Source: an uncultured Pseudomonadota bacterium (lineage in GTDB: Bacteria; Pseudomonadota; Gammaproteobacteria; Burkholderiales; SG8-39). Taken from it: a stretch of DNA of 5,801 bases. Location of the stretch: NCBI GenBank assembly GCA_903864555.1, contig CAIPGJ010000366.1, positions 1 through 5,801 on the forward strand, given 5' to 3'. The position numbers were made by a program, and so were the translations under genes. Positions 5,295-5,801 of this stretch are shown in pieces. The notes under the pieces are model-generated. The model saw only the letters and a list, made by a program, of their open reading frames with translations, did no database searches and was not told where the DNA came from. Within the stretch, counting starts at the first letter, position 1; every line of letters begins with the position of its first letter.

Positions 5295-5801
5295 ATGAGG
5301 GAAATCCGCATCATCGACCAGACCATACGCGACTCGCATCAGTCGCTGTGGGCCACACGCATGAGCGCAGCCATGATGCTGCCGATTGCCGACAAGCTCG
5401 ACCGCGCCGGCTTCGAGTGCATCGACGTCCCCATCGGCGGGGTGCATGTGGATGTCTGCGTGCGCTACCTCAAGGAGAACCCCTGGGAGCGCCTGAAGCA
5501 GTTGCACCAGCGCATCCGCCGGACGCCCACCTACGGCACCATCCGCAACCGCAGTGGCACCAGCTTTGATGTCATTGCCGAGGACCTGCCCATGCTCTGG
5601 GTGGAGCGCCTGATCGCCAACGGCATCCGGCGCTTTCGCATGTATGACGCGCTGTTCGATCAGGACATCATCATCCGGCAGTTGCGCTACGCCAAGCAAC
5701 TGGGCGCCTACACCGTGGGTGCACTGGCCTATGGGCTGAGCCCGGTGCATACCGATGCGCTGTACGCTGAGAAAGCCAAAGAGCTGATCGACAAGGCGGG
5801 G
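5295..5801 (+). CDS. Pyruvate carboxylase/oxaloacetate decarboxylase-type carboxyltransferase (DRE-TIM fold), 3' part outside window
   Basis: 169 residues are visible and the frame is open to the window end. The start MREIRIIDQTIRDSHQSLWA matches the D-x-T-(L/I)-R-D-x-HQS-L start of carboxyltransferase domains (OadA, PycB, transcarboxylase 5S). Asp8 is the expected metal ligand. Further shared blocks are ATRM (20-23), NPWERL (62-67), ANGIRRFRMYDAL (108-120) and SPVHT (149-153). The usual WGGATFD and MLLRGQN motifs are replaced by IGGVHVD (47-53) and GTIRNRSG (81-88). Arg84 is kept, but the rest of the pyruvate-site loop is changed. AAAGGAG (5276-5282) lies 12 bases before the ATG. The carbamylated lysine and His-x-His metal motif would lie beyond the window, as would any biotin-domain fusion. 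Function: carboxyl transfer or decarboxylation on a non-standard substrate is likely; a metal-dependent lyase is the alternative. Confidence 0.85.
   Translation, partial: MREIRIIDQTIRDSHQSLWATRMSAAMMLPIADKLDRAGFECIDVPIGGVHVDVCVRYLKENPWERLKQLHQRIRRTPTYGTIRNRSGTSFDVIAEDLPMLWVERLIANGIRRFRMYDALFDQDIIIRQLRYAKQLGAYTVGALAYGLSPVHTDALYAEKAKELIDKAG

Overview
This is a GC-rich bacterial window with few AT-rich stretches. Two consecutive Bug-family (TctC-type) periplasmic binding proteins suggest a betaproteobacterium (Burkholderiales or Rhodocyclales type). That is inferred from the known expansion of this family there; no rRNA or other phylogenetic marker is present.

Layout: (a) Positions 1-24 are the last seven codons and stop of a + strand gene that lies mostly outside the window. 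It is an inverted, near-identical copy of the tail of the first minus-strand gene. (b) Positions 25-371 carry no protein gene. They hold a compact palindromic repeat (36-299), like a MITE or REP element, lying between the two convergent gene tails. (c) Positions 372-1993 hold two tandem minus-strand paralogues of the Asp/Glu/hydantoin racemase superfamily, joined by a stop/start junction that suggests translational coupling. (d) Positions 1994-2255 are a divergent control region with short repeats and a hairpin. (e) Positions 2256-5801 hold a + strand series: a third, more diverged racemase-superfamily protein, two Bug solute-binding proteins, and the N-terminal part of a pyruvate carboxylase/oxaloacetate decarboxylase-type carboxyltransferase cut by the window end. 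The gaps between these four genes are 88-95 bases, each gene has its own Shine-Dalgarno sequence, and small hairpins sit in two of the gaps.

Inferred joint role: uptake of a small carboxylated compound, with two binding proteins that have different pocket loops, and its conversion by a set of racemase-fold enzymes together with a biotin-type carboxyltransferase or a metal-dependent relative. The most unusual feature is that all three racemase-superfamily proteins appear to lack both catalytic cysteines of the family. The first position is Asn and the second Gly in every copy, so the chemistry is probably not ordinary two-cysteine racemisation. The carboxyltransferase also departs from the usual pyruvate-site motifs. 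Together these suggest an uncharacterised catabolic module, but the substrate cannot be read from the sequence.
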